Positions 24,491-32,652 of a stretch of DNA of 64,000 nucleotides are shown here, one piece after another (the stretch's first letter is position 1; each line of letters begins with the position of its first letter). The notes under the pieces are model-generated. The model saw only the letters and a list, made by a program, of their open reading frames with translations. It was not told the DNA's origin and did not search any database. Origin of the DNA: Nonomuraea roseoviolacea subsp. carminata. GTDB taxonomy: Bacteria > Actinomycetota > Actinomycetes > Streptosporangiales > Streptosporangiaceae. A program made the translations under genes and the position numbers. The stretch lies in the NCBI RefSeq assembly GCF_024172185.1, contig NZ_JAMZEC010000001.1:5724001-5788000 (forward strand). The letters are read 5' to 3'.

Positions 24491-25099
24491 TCATCCACAC
24501 CGCGCCGGTGCCGCGGCCCCCGACGTGCGTCTCGCCTGCCGCGTGTGGCGCAGTGTCCTCAAGGCGCCGCCCCAGGCGAGGAGCTCGTCCAGCATGGCGG
24601 TGACCGCGCCGGCGTGGTGGGCGGCCGGGGTGAGGACCTGGAAGTTCTCGAAGTCCGTGGCCAGGGACAGCGCGACCTGGGTGCGTACGTCGGCGACATG
24701 CAGCTCTCCCATGATCAGGCGTAGGTGTTCCACGGCTCGGACGCCTCCCGCGCTGCCGTAGCTGACGAAGGCGGCGGCCTTGTTGTGCCATTCGGCGTAC
24801 AGGAAGTCGATGGCGTTCTTGAGCACGCCTGACGTCGAGTGGTTGTACTCGGGGGTGACGAACACGTACGCGTCGAAGGAGTCGATCGTGGCGGCCCAGG
24901 CCCTCGTGTGCGCGTTGGCGTAGCGGCCCATCGCCGGTGGCAGCGCCTCGTCCAGGTGCGGTAGCCGGAAGTCCTTGAGGTCGACGATCTCGTACGAGGC
25001 GTCGTCCCGTTCGGTCGCCAGCTCGTGGATCCAGCGGGCCACGGCCTCGCCGTTGCGTCCCGGGCGGGTGCTGCCGATGATGATGCCTACTTTGATCAT
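24491..25099 (-). CDS. NADPH-dependent FMN reductase family protein
   Basis: 202 residues. IIIGSTRPGRNGEAVARW is the FMN phosphate-binding loop, TPEYNHSTSGVLKNAIDFL the second flavin contact and YGSAGGVRAVEHLR the third, as in azoreductase/chromate-reductase-like flavodoxin-fold enzymes. The C-terminal 20 residues are Ala/Arg rich and may be extra. The ATG overlaps the MFS stop (25096-25099), so it ends the three-gene operon controlled by the divergent TetR gene. Reduction of quinones or electrophiles is likely. Confidence 0.9.
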   Translation of the reverse strand: MIKVGIIIGSTRPGRNGEAVARWIHELATERDDASYEIVDLKDFRLPHLDEALPPAMGRYANAHTRAWAATIDSFDAYVFVTPEYNHSTSGVLKNAIDFLYAEWHNKAAAFVSYGSAGGVRAVEHLRLIMGELHVADVRTQVALSLATDFENFQVLTPAAHHAGAVTAMLDELLAWGGALRTLRHTRQARRTSGAAAPARCG

Positions 25100-26478
25100 G
25101 GGGACGTCCTTGGTGATTCGCGGCCGGGCAGGCTCGCGGCCATGACCAGGCCGGTCGCGGTGAGGATGAACATCCAGGTGAGGGCCGCGGCGAAGCCGCC
25201 CGCCTGGAGGATGACGGCCATCAGCGCGGTGCCGGTGGCGGCGCCGATCCGTTGCACGACGGTGCCGGCGCTGGTGGCGTGCGGGATGGCGGCCGGGCGC
25301 AGCGTGCGGTAGACGGCGACGCTGACGGGCAGGGCGGCCACGCCGAATCCCGCTCCGCGCAGGAGCAGGGCCGCGCTCAGCAGGAGGGTGTCGGTGCCGG
25401 GGGTGGCGAAGACGAACGGAAGGGTGCCCGCGGTGGCCGCGGCCATCCCCGCCAGGGCCGGCGGACGCGGCGGCAGCCGGTCGGCGTACCGTCCGGCCAG
25501 CAGGGACGCCAGCGCGACGCCGAGGGTCTGGGGAGCTAGCGCGAGCCCGGCGTCGAGCGCGGACAGGTCGTGCAGCCGCTGGTAGTACAGCGGCAGCAGG
25601 AACATCGGCCCCCAGCTCGTGACGCCGAGGACGAACATCATGACCGTCGCCGACCGGAAGGAGCGGTCGGTGAAGAGCCGCAGGTCGAGCAGGCTCGCCT
25701 CGGCCCGGCGCAGCGAGCGCGCGACGAACGCGGCCAGGAGAGCGGCCCCCGCCGCCGCCGTCAGCGTCGCGGTCCCGATCCCGGCCCGCGCCTCCAGGCC
25801 GGTCAGCGCGTGCAGCAGGAGGACCACCCCGGCCGGCAGCAGGAGCAGCCCGACGAGGTCGAGACGACGCTCGTCGCGTGCCTCGTCCCGGGGGAACCAC
25901 CGCCACGTCATGGCCAGCGAGAGCAGGATCAGCGGCGCGTTGACGAAGAAGACCCAGCGCCAGCCCCAGCCGTCGATCAGCACGCCGCCGAGCACGGGCC
26001 CGGAGATCGGCGCGATCTGCCCGACGAAGCCGACCCTGCCCATCACCCGGCCCAGCCGCTCGGGTCCCGCGGCCCGGGCCAGGACGAGCTGCGTCATCGG
26101 CAGGATCATGCCGCCGCCCAGCCCTTGCAGCGTCCGGAAGGCGATGAGCGAGCTCGCCGACCACGCGGCGCCGCACAGGATCGACCCGGCCAGGAACAGC
26201 CCCAGGGCCGTCAGCCACACGGCGCGGGCGCCGAAGCGGCCGACCGACCAGCCCACCAGCGGAATGACGGCGGTCATCGCCAGCACGTACGAGGTGGTGA
26301 CCCACTGGATCGCCGTCACCGTCGCGGACAGGTCCCTGGCCAGCTCGTCCAGCGCCACCGCGACGATGGTGGTGTCCAGCAGCGCCGCCATCGCGCCCAC
26401 CAGGACCGTCGCCGTCAGCGGCAGGAGGGCGCGGTCGGTCGTGGCGGCGGGCGCCGGGCTCGTGTCCGGCGTGCTCAC
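25096..26478 (-). CDS. MFS drug-efflux transporter (EmrB/QacA-like)
   Basis: 460 residues with about twelve to fourteen helices. ALLDTTIVAVALDEL in helix 1, GRFGARAVW in loop 2-3 and LGGGMILPMTQLVLARAAGPERLGRVMGRVGFV are DHA2-type signatures, and PVLGGVLIDGWGWRWVFFVNAP is motif C. It would export small lipophilic compounds with protons. GTG start overlaps the oxidoreductase stop (26475-26478). It lies in the middle of an oxidoreductase-efflux-flavin reductase operon, a combination fitting quinone or xenobiotic defence. Confidence 0.9.
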   Translation of the reverse strand: MSTPDTSPAPAATTDRALLPLTATVLVGAMAALLDTTIVAVALDELARDLSATVTAIQWVTTSYVLAMTAVIPLVGWSVGRFGARAVWLTALGLFLAGSILCGAAWSASSLIAFRTLQGLGGGMILPMTQLVLARAAGPERLGRVMGRVGFVGQIAPISGPVLGGVLIDGWGWRWVFFVNAPLILLSLAMTWRWFPRDEARDERRLDLVGLLLLPAGVVLLLHALTGLEARAGIGTATLTAAAGAALLAAFVARSLRRAEASLLDLRLFTDRSFRSATVMMFVLGVTSWGPMFLLPLYYQRLHDLSALDAGLALAPQTLGVALASLLAGRYADRLPPRPPALAGMAAATAGTLPFVFATPGTDTLLLSAALLLRGAGFGVAALPVSVAVYRTLRPAAIPHATSAGTVVQRIGAATGTALMAVILQAGGFAAALTWMFILTATGLVMAASLPGRESPRTSP

Positions 26479-27422
26479 GGGATCAGCAGAGTCTTGCCGA
26501 CCGTGGCGCGGGCCTCGATCGCCCGGTGCGCCTCGGCGGCCTCGGCCAGGGGGTAGGTCTGGCCGATGACCGGGCGCAGCCGACCGGCCGCGGCGTGCGC
26601 GAGCGCCTCCGCCGCCAGCGCCCGGGTCTCCGCCGGGGTGGGTGCGCCCCCGCCGGGGACGACCGTCACATGCGGGGCCGGCTCGGTCCAGGAGCCGGAG
26701 GCCATGCCGTACACACTGGCCCGGCCGCCGGGCCGCACGGCGCGCATGCCCTGCGCGCCAACGACGCCGCCGACCCCGTCGAAGACGAGGTCGACGCCTC
26801 CGCTCATCTGGGCGACCTCGCGTTCCCAGCCCGGTTTCGAGTAGTCGACGTAAGCCAGAGCGCCGAGCGAGGTGACCAACGCCTCCTTGCCCGGACCGCG
26901 GGCGGCGCCGACGACCTTCGCCCCCGACGCGGCGGCGAGCTGGACCAGCAGGCTGCCGACGCCGCCGGCGGCCGCCTCCACCAGCACCCACTCGCCCGGA
27001 CGCACCTCGGCCTGCCGGTGCAGGAGCACGGCGGTCCGCCCGTCGGACAGCAGCGCCACCGCGTCGCGCAGCGTCACCCCCGCGGGGACGGGGACGAGGT
27101 TCTCCGCCGGGGCCACGGCCAGCTCCGCGTAGCCGCCGGTGCCGCCGGTCGTGGTCACCACGGCCTGTCCGACCAGCGCGGCGTCGGTCCCCGGCCCGAC
27201 GGCCGAGACGCGCCCGCCGACCGCGTTGCCGGGGACGCGCGGAAGGGGTGGCCGCTGGTGGGCCGCGGGACCGCGGCCGGCCCGCACCTGTGTCTCGACG
27301 TACGTGATCCCGGCGTAGTCCACCGTCACGAGCACCTGCCCCGGCCCCGGCACCGGGTCCTCGACCTCCTGGAGGCGCAGCACCTCCGGCCCGCCGAAGC
27401 GATCCATGACCACAGCACGCAT
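26475..27422 (-). CDS. Zinc-independent quinone oxidoreductase (MDR family)
   Basis: 315 residues. The N-terminal GroES-like domain (GGPEVLRLQEVEDPVPGPGQVLV) and the NADPH-binding motif AAAGGVGSLLVQLA are characteristic of quinone oxidoreductase/zeta-crystallin-like MDR enzymes; catalytic zinc cysteines are absent. The ATG at 27422 has GGAGG seven bases upstream. It is the first gene of the operon read away from the TetR gene. The likely role is NADPH reduction of quinones or enones. Confidence 0.92.
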   Translation of the reverse strand: MRAVVMDRFGGPEVLRLQEVEDPVPGPGQVLVTVDYAGITYVETQVRAGRGPAAHQRPPLPRVPGNAVGGRVSAVGPGTDAALVGQAVVTTTGGTGGYAELAVAPAENLVPVPAGVTLRDAVALLSDGRTAVLLHRQAEVRPGEWVLVEAAAGGVGSLLVQLAAASGAKVVGAARGPGKEALVTSLGALAYVDYSKPGWEREVAQMSGGVDLVFDGVGGVVGAQGMRAVRPGGRASVYGMASGSWTEPAPHVTVVPGGGAPTPAETRALAAEALAHAAAGRLRPVIGQTYPLAEAAEAHRAIEARATVGKTLLIP

Positions 27423-27438
27423 GACTTCCTCCTCAATA

Positions 27439-27490
27439 GGAGCAAAACGCTCCGCTTGAAGCGGACCATACAACCGGAGTAATTCGCTCC
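27439..27490. promoter_or_regulatory. TetR-type operators in the divergent promoter
   Basis: Two related 15-bp dyads occur, GGAGCAAAACGCTCC (27439-27453) and GGAGTAATTCGCTCC (27476-27490), both followed by GC. Between them is a perfect 7-bp-arm palindrome TCCGCTT-G-AAGCGGA (27451-27465). On the minus strand TTGCGG and TATGGT are spaced 18 bp and would be -35 and -10 of the oxidoreductase operon, with the 27476 dyad in their spacer. This is a normal position for a TetR repressor, so the adjacent regulator is the best candidate. Confidence 0.65.
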
Positions 27491-27512
27491 GCAAGTTCGG
27501 TATGCTGCCGAC

Positions 27513-28181
27513 ATGACCGAACCCAAGCGCCGCGGCCCTCGGCAGGCGGAGGCCGAGCGCAACGATCGGGCCCTCCTGCGGGCCGCACGCCAGGTCCTGG
27601 CGGACGACGGGGCGCACGCCACGGTCGCGGCCATCGCGGCGGCCGCCGGGGTCGGCATCGGCAGCCTCTATCGCCGCTACCGCACGAAGGAGGAGCTGTT
27701 CCAGCGGCTGGCCGAGCTGTCCCTGGACAGCTGGAACCAAGCCGCCGAACGCGGTCTCGCCGAGGACGATCCATGGGAAGGGCTGGCCTCCTTCATCGTC
27801 GCCTGCGTCGAGTTCGGCCAAGGTTCGCTCGCCCCGATCGCCGGCACCATCAAGGTCACCAAGGAGATGCAGGCCAAATCCGACCACTCGGACGAACTGC
27901 TCGCCGCGCTCGTCGCGCGCGCCCACGAGGCCCGCGTGCTCAGGCCGGACGTCACCGTCGTCGACATCTCGCTGCTGATCGAGCAGTTCGGCAGATCGCC
28001 CGCCCTGGACCAGCTACGCAAGCAGGGCCGCGAGGACCTCCTCGAAGCCGCCGCCGACGCTCACCGGCGCGTGCTCGCCATCGCCGTGGACGGCCTGCGC
28101 GCCTGCCACCCGCGTCCGCTGCCCGGCGGCCCGCCCACTGACCGGCTCTTCACCGAACGCTGGACACACGAAACCGGCTGA
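27513..28181 (+). CDS. TetR family transcriptional regulator
   Basis: 222 residues. The N-terminal TetR helix-turn-helix is clear: ATVAAIAAAAGVGIGSLYRRYRTKEELF at about 30-60. The variable ligand-binding part follows. The gene is divergent from the oxidoreductase/MFS/flavin reductase operon across a 90-bp gap with paired dyads, so it most likely represses that operon and itself until an efflux substrate or quinone binds. The ATG has no strong ribosome binding site; TATGCT lies just upstream, so a leaderless or near-leaderless mRNA is possible. Confidence 0.92.
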   Translation: MTEPKRRGPRQAEAERNDRALLRAARQVLADDGAHATVAAIAAAAGVGIGSLYRRYRTKEELFQRLAELSLDSWNQAAERGLAEDDPWEGLASFIVACVEFGQGSLAPIAGTIKVTKEMQAKSDHSDELLAALVARAHEARVLRPDVTVVDISLLIEQFGRSPALDQLRKQGREDLLEAAADAHRRVLAIAVDGLRACHPRPLPGGPPTDRLFTERWTHETG

Positions 28182-28195
28182 TCTCGCCGCGCGTC

Positions 28196-28272
28196 GTGGA
28201 CAACGGTTCCCGCTCGCTCGACGTGGTGGCTGCCGCCGCGATCGCCTGTCACGGTCTGACGCGGCGACAGCG
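28196..28272 (+). pseudogene. Remnant of a TrmH/SpoU methyltransferase 3' end
   Basis: The plus strand reads SRSLDVVAAAAIACHGLTRR, nearly the C terminus of the intact TrmH at 21696-22505 (DSLNVVAAAAIACHGLMRG). Over 51 bases (28214-28264 against 22449-22499) I count nine differences, mostly at third codon positions, so this was once a protein-coding relative and not a recent copy. No upstream part of the gene remains. It lies 14 bp after the TetR stop. Confidence 0.75.
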
Positions 28273-28293
28273 CCCGGTCGCCGGAGGCGCGGG

Positions 28294-28989
28294 TCAGACG
28301 AGGCGGGTGACCTCGCCGGTGTCGATCGAGTAGTACGCGCCGATGACCTTGAGCTTGCCCTGGGCGATGCGGGGGGCGAAGAGCTTGTCCTTCTTGAGCC
28401 GGCTCACGACGTCGACGGTGTTGACGCGGATCATCTTGTCGACGTCGCCGCCCGAGCGCGTGTACGCCGACCGCAGCGAGGAGGCGATCGTGCTCAGCTC
28501 GCCGGGCAGCTTCTTGTGCTTGCGCAGGGATTCCGCGGCGGCCGTGACGGCTCCGCAGCGCTGGTGGCCGAGCACGACGACGAGCGGGGTGCCGAGCTCC
28601 GCCGGCCCGTACTCGGCGGCGCCCGTCACCAGCGGGTCGATGGTCTGCCCGGCCGTCCGCACCACGAACAGGTCGCCCAGTCCGGTGTCGAAGACCAGCT
28701 CGGGAGCGACCCGCGAGTCGATGCAGGAGAACACGACCGCGTACGGGTCCTGCTTCTGCGCCACCTCCCTGCGCCGGGCGGCGTCCTGGTGCGGGTGGGT
28801 CGTGGTGCCGTCCACCCAGCGACGATTGCCCTCGCGCAGGGCCGCCCACGCCTCGTCCGGAGTGGACGGCCGCTGGTCCGCGGTGCGCGCGGAGGCGGCG
28901 GAACCCGCGGTGGTCGCACCGGCCAGGAGGCCGCCGGCCACGATGCCGGCGCGCAGCAGGACCCGACGGTTGATCATGTTATTTGGCAT
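28294..28989 (-). CDS. Beta-type carbonic anhydrase with export signal
   Basis: 231 residues. FSCIDSRVAPE and LGHQRCGAV carry the zinc ligands Cys, Asp/Arg dyad, His and Cys of beta carbonic anhydrases. The N terminus (INRRVLLRAGIVAGGLLAGATTAGSA) has a twin-arginine-like NRR and a hydrophobic stretch ending in AxA, so the enzyme is probably folded first and exported by Tat, giving periplasmic or surface CO2/bicarbonate conversion. Start may be ATG 28989 or 28977; neither has a good ribosome binding site. Convergent with the TetR gene and TrmH remnant. Confidence 0.9.
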   Translation of the reverse strand: MPNNMINRRVLLRAGIVAGGLLAGATTAGSAASARTADQRPSTPDEAWAALREGNRRWVDGTTTHPHQDAARRREVAQKQDPYAVVFSCIDSRVAPELVFDTGLGDLFVVRTAGQTIDPLVTGAAEYGPAELGTPLVVVLGHQRCGAVTAAAESLRKHKKLPGELSTIASSLRSAYTRSGGDVDKMIRVNTVDVVSRLKKDKLFAPRIAQGKLKVIGAYYSIDTGEVTRLV

Positions 28990-29013
28990 GAAACAGGAGT
29001 ATGGGCCGACTCA

Positions 29014-29047
29014 TGGCGTCACGCCAGAAGGTGTAACAGTGATCACA
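29014..29047. promoter_or_regulatory. Dyads upstream of the carbonic anhydrase gene, one Crp-like
   Basis: On the minus strand TGTGATCACTGTTACA (29032-29047) matches the Crp/GlxR pattern TGTGA-N6-TCACA with one change, 43 bp upstream of the gene. A perfect 13-bp palindrome TGGCGTCACGCCA lies at 29014-29026. Either could be an operator for the carbonic anhydrase promoter. Confidence 0.35.
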
Positions 29048-29055
29048 CTGCCTGG

Positions 29056-29814
29056 TCAGTCGTGCCAGCCGCTGGCGTCCTGGAAGTCCTGCCAGGTCGT
29101 GTAGGGAGCCTCGGGACGCAACTGGTGCAGGACTTCGCCCGGCAGGGTCATGGGCGGCGCCTTGCGCGGGTCGGCGAGGCACTGCGCGACCATCGCGTCG
29201 GTCAGGGCGCGCGCGCCGCCATGACGGGGGTAGGCGGCGTTCACCCGTTCGGCATATCCCTTGGGCAGGTCGCTCGGGCCGCCGGTCAGGTCGATGCCGA
29301 TGCCGGTGTGGGCGATCGCGATCTCCGGTGGGCGGCGGCGGAGGAACACCGGCGAGGCGTTGATGCCGTAGGAGGTGTGCAGGGCGATGCCGTCCCAGAC
29401 GGTGTCGACGCGGGCGTCGGTAATGCCGTGCCTCTCCAGGAAGCGGGCGGCGAAGTCGGCGCCGTCCACCTCGAAGCGCTGGCCGGTGTCGGCGCGTTCG
29501 GTCAGCCCCATGTCGTGCAGCACGCAGATGAGGAACATGACCTCGGCGTCGTAGTCGCGGCCCGGCCGGCGTCCGGCCTTCTCGGCGACCGCCCGGGCGA
29601 ACAGGAAGCCGCGCAGGCTGTGGTTGCGCAGGAACGGCTGCTGGGCCTCGGTCACCAGCCGCCGGGCCGCCCTGGCGAGGCGCGTGGCGGGAAAGGACAG
29701 GTCGTCGGGCCTGCTCTCGGCGGCGGCCCCGGCGGCCGGCGCGCCGACGGCCAGGGCCGCCGCGCCGGCCAGGCCGGCTCCCAGCACCGTGCGGCGGTTC
29801 GGGGACGAGCTCAT
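29056..29814 (-). CDS. Exported HD-domain hydrolase (cyanamide hydratase-like)
   Basis: 252 residues. RRTVLGAGLAGAAALAVGAPAAGA is a twin-arginine-type signal. The HD core shows NHSLRGFLFARA, the metal motif LHDMGLTE, and DGIALHTSYGI, matching cyanamide-hydratase-like HD proteins. It would be a metal-dependent hydrolase acting outside the membrane; substrate unknown. The ATG overlaps the stop of the GlxA-type regulator gene (29811-29814), so it is translated with that regulator. Confidence 0.88.
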   Translation of the reverse strand: MSSSPNRRTVLGAGLAGAAALAVGAPAAGAAAESRPDDLSFPATRLARAARRLVTEAQQPFLRNHSLRGFLFARAVAEKAGRRPGRDYDAEVMFLICVLHDMGLTERADTGQRFEVDGADFAARFLERHGITDARVDTVWDGIALHTSYGINASPVFLRRRPPEIAIAHTGIGIDLTGGPSDLPKGYAERVNAAYPRHGGARALTDAMVAQCLADPRKAPPMTLPGEVLHQLRPEAPYTTWQDFQDASGWHD

Positions 29815-30452
29815 GAGGTCTCCTCGGGGGTCGTGGGTGAAGGGGAGGTGCGGAAGCGCTGCCGGTAGGCGGTCGGCGTGGTGCCCAGGACCTTCAGGAA
29901 CGTCCTGCGCATCGTCTCGTCGGAGCCCAGACCGCACCTGCGGGCGATCGCGGCCACGCCGTCGGCCGTGCTCTCCAGGAGGACCTGGGCGGCCTCCACC
30001 CGGATCCGCTCGACGTACCGGCCGGGGGCCAGCCCGATCTCACGGCGGAACAACCGGGTCAGATGACGCTCGCTGACCGTGACCTGCGCCGCCATCGAGG
30101 CCAGGGTGTGCTCCGCCGCCGGCTCGGCGGCGATCGCGTCCAGGAGGCGGCGCAGCGCCGGGTGACGGGTCGTGGGAACGGCCGCGCGCACGCTGAACTG
30201 GGACTGACCGCCCGGCCGTTGCAGGAACACGACCATGTGTTTGGCCACCGCCCGCGCGAGGTCCGGTCCGTGGTCCTCCTCGACGAGGGCCAGCGCCAGG
30301 TCGATGCCGGCGGTCACGCCCGCCGAGGTCACGACCGGCCCGTCGCGGACGAAGATGGCGTCGGGCTCCACGGTGACCCGCGGGAACCGGGATCCGAGGT
30401 CCGCGCAGGCGGACCTCACCGGGAGCGTCACGACGACCATGGGGGTGATCAT
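29811..30452 (-). CDS. GlxA-type AraC regulator, N-terminally truncated
   Basis: 213 residues. The C-terminal half (about 110-200) is a full AraC domain with two helix-turn-helix units (LASMAAQVTVSERHLTRLFRREIG and ...GVAAIARRCGLGSDETMRRTF). The N-terminal half is only the last third of a DJ-1/PfpI-like domain (VEPDAIFVRDGPVVTSAGVTAGIDLALALVEED); roughly 100 residues that GlxA-type regulators carry before this point are missing. An in-frame TAG lies upstream and the sigma gene ends 32 bp away, so the lost part is not nearby. DNA binding may persist without ligand sensing. Confidence 0.85.
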   Translation of the reverse strand: MITPMVVVTLPVRSACADLGSRFPRVTVEPDAIFVRDGPVVTSAGVTAGIDLALALVEEDHGPDLARAVAKHMVVFLQRPGGQSQFSVRAAVPTTRHPALRRLLDAIAAEPAAEHTLASMAAQVTVSERHLTRLFRREIGLAPGRYVERIRVEAAQVLLESTADGVAAIARRCGLGSDETMRRTFLKVLGTTPTAYRQRFRTSPSPTTPEETS

Positions 30453-30484
30453 CGCCCGCTACGCCCGCCGGTGAGCGCGGCCTC

Positions 30485-31729
30485 CTACCGGTCCAGCCTG
30501 GCCGCCCTGTCGCGCAGGTAGCGCTGTTCGGGCAGGCTCGTGGTGCGCCGGGCCGCCAGCAGGTAGTTCTCCCGCGCGGCCGTGTGCTCGCCGGCCAGCT
30601 CCTGCAGGTGGGCGCGGACGGCGGACAGGCGGTGGTGGCGGGCGATCCGGGGATCGCCGTCCAGGGGTTCCAGGAGTGCGAGCCCGGCCAGGGGGCCGCG
30701 GGTCATCGCGACCGCGACGGCGTGGTTGAGGGTGACCATCGGGTTCGGCGCGATGCGGGTGAGGATTCCGTACAAAATCCGGATCTGTTCCCAGTCGGTG
30801 TCCTCGGCCCGCGGCGCCTGGACGTGCAGCGCCGCGATCGCCGCCTGGAGCTGGTACGGGCCCAGCGGCGAGGCGGACATCGCGCCGGTGACCAGCGCGG
30901 CACCCTCCTCGATCATGGCGGTGTCCCATCGGCCGCGGTCCTGCTCGGCCAGCGGCACGAGGCCGCCGTCCGGGCCGGTGCGGGCCGCGCGGCGGGCGTC
31001 GGTCAGCAGCATCAGCGCGAGCAGCCCGGCGACCTCACCGTCGTCCGGCAGGGAGCGGTGCACCATCCGGGTGAGCCGGATCGCCTCCTCGGTGAGCTCG
31101 CCGCGGTGCAGGTCGGGGCCCGACCCGGCGGTGTAGCCCTCGTTGAAGATCAGGTAGAGCACGTGCAGGACGGCGTCCAGGCGCGCGGCGCGCTCGTGGA
31201 CGGCCGGGAGCTCGAACGACGCGCCGGCGGCCCTGATCCGCTGCTTGGCGCGGCTGATGCGCGGGGCCATCGTGGCCTCGGGCAGCAGGAACGCCCGGGC
31301 CACCTCGGCGGTGGTGAGCCCGCCGACGGCGCGCAGCGTGAGCGCCACCTGGGAGGCGGGCGTCAGCGCCGGATGGCAGCACAGGAACAGCAGCGTGAGG
31401 GTGTCGTCGTGGCCCCCCGGGCGCTCCTCGCCGGGGGCCGGGGCGAGGCCGGCGCCGGGCGTCTCCCGCACCGCCGCGGTGACCTCGCGGCGGCGGCGGG
31501 CCTGCTCGCTGCGCACCTGGTCCACCAGGCGGCGCGAGGCGACGGTGACCAGCCAGGACCGCGGGTTCTCCGGGACGCCGCCGCCGGGCCACTGCGTGGC
31601 CGCGGCGAGCAACGCCTCCTGGGTCGCGTCCTCGCACTCCTCGAACCCGCCGTGACGGCGCAGGAGCACGCCGAGGACCTGCGGCGCCAGCTCGCGCAGC
31701 AGGTCCTCGACGCGTTCGGACGCGTTCAC
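30485..31729 (-). CDS. ECF42-type RNA polymerase sigma factor
   Basis: 414 residues, the length of the ECF42/SigJ-like class. Region 2 (ATQEALLAAATQWPGGGVPENPRSWL), region 4 (LTTAEVARAFLLPEATMAPRISRAKQRI) and the long C-terminal TPR-like extension with LYLIFNEGYTA and NHAVAVAM are class signatures. ECF42 factors act with DGPF (YCII-like) proteins and the extension replaces an anti-sigma factor. Two DGPF genes precede it on the same strand. GTG start; 28 bp after the nearer DGPF gene. Its regulon often includes the DGPF genes themselves. Confidence 0.92.
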   Translation of the reverse strand: MNASERVEDLLRELAPQVLGVLLRRHGGFEECEDATQEALLAAATQWPGGGVPENPRSWLVTVASRRLVDQVRSEQARRRREVTAAVRETPGAGLAPAPGEERPGGHDDTLTLLFLCCHPALTPASQVALTLRAVGGLTTAEVARAFLLPEATMAPRISRAKQRIRAAGASFELPAVHERAARLDAVLHVLYLIFNEGYTAGSGPDLHRGELTEEAIRLTRMVHRSLPDDGEVAGLLALMLLTDARRAARTGPDGGLVPLAEQDRGRWDTAMIEEGAALVTGAMSASPLGPYQLQAAIAALHVQAPRAEDTDWEQIRILYGILTRIAPNPMVTLNHAVAVAMTRGPLAGLALLEPLDGDPRIARHHRLSAVRAHLQELAGEHTAARENYLLAARRTTSLPEQRYLRDRAARLDR

Positions 31730-31757
31730 GTCCGCGTCCCGGGCGAGCCCATCGGCC

Positions 31758-32111
31758 TCACATCTCCATCCCGGCCGCGTCCATCAGCGGGCGCACCTCC
31801 ACGCCGCCGGCCAGGTGGCGCGCGCCGGGCCGGGCGCCCGCCATCAGGGCGGCCAGCTCCACCGCGCGGTCCCGGCTCTCGCAGTCGAGCACGTACTGGC
31901 CCACGACATGATCCGAGGTCCCCGGGTACGGGCCCTCGGTCACGCTCACCACGCCCTCCCGGACCCGTACGACAACGCCGATGGACGGATCGGCGAACGC
32001 GTGAGCGCTGACGAGCTCCCCCGCCTGCCAGGCCGCGGCGAGGAAGTCCTCGTCGAAGCGCTCCCCGGGCGGGTCCGCCGCGTCCAGGTAGAGGTTCAGC
32101 AGGAACTTCAC
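31758..32111 (-). CDS. DGPF/YCII-domain protein 1
   Basis: 117 residues of one YCII-like ferredoxin fold. The family motif DGPY appears here as EGPYPGTSDHVVGQYVLDC, and a typical end VEVRPLM follows. Start GTG 32111, seven bases after the previous stop. DGPF proteins are the conserved partners of ECF42 sigma factors; their biochemical activity is unknown. Confidence 0.85.
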   Translation of the reverse strand: MKFLLNLYLDAADPPGERFDEDFLAAAWQAGELVSAHAFADPSIGVVVRVREGVVSVTEGPYPGTSDHVVGQYVLDCESRDRAVELAALMAGARPGARHLAGGVEVRPLMDAAGMEM

Positions 32112-32118
32112 CGCGTGC

Positions 32119-32487
32119 TCAGTCGTCCGCCGTGCCCGCGTAGACCACCGGCCGGACCTCGACGCCGAGGCCCTCGACGCCGGCGTCCGGGATGAGCGCG
32201 GCCAGCTCCAGCGCGCGCTCCCTGCTGTCGCACTCCACCAGGTAGTAGCCGCCGAGGTACTCCTTGGCCTCGAGGTAGGGACCGTCCGTCACGGCCGCGA
32301 CGCCGCTCCGGACCCTGACCACGGAGCTCTGCGCCGGGTCGGCCAGCGCGACGGTGCCGATCATCTCCCCGGACTTCTTGACGGTCTCCATGAACGCGCC
32401 GTGGCCGCTCATCACCTCGTCGCGCTCCTCCGCGGTCAGCGCGTCCCAGACCAGCGGATTGCCATGCATGATCAACAAGAACTTCAC
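32119..32487 (-). CDS. DGPF/YCII-domain protein 2
   Basis: 122 residues. KFLLIMHGNPLVW, VTDGPYLEAKEYLGGYYLVECDS and VEVRPV are full YCII/DGPF signatures. GTG 32487 has AAGGAG five bases upstream, so this is the first gene of the DGPF2-DGPF1-sigma operon. Divergent from a dihydrofolate-reductase-like gene across 165 bp. Confidence 0.88.
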   Translation of the reverse strand: MKFLLIMHGNPLVWDALTAEERDEVMSGHGAFMETVKKSGEMIGTVALADPAQSSVVRVRSGVAAVTDGPYLEAKEYLGGYYLVECDSRERALELAALIPDAGVEGLGVEVRPVVYAGTADD

Positions 32488-32652
32488 GTCGTCTCCTTCG
32501 ACAGCCGGTGCGGCGCCTTTGAGGCGCCGTTCACCATGGAGTCGACGCCGATGCCGCATTCTTGCGGTCCGGACCGCAAGAAATCCTCCCGCTGCTCCGA
32601 CCATCCCCGACGGGACGCCCCGCATGGGCGTTCCACCGGTAGGGGAGGACGC

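Noticed and set aside
22507..28272. Integrative conjugative element or tyrosine-integrase island
   Set aside because: No integrase or attachment-site identity; the TrmH copies differ at many third positions, unlike att repeats.
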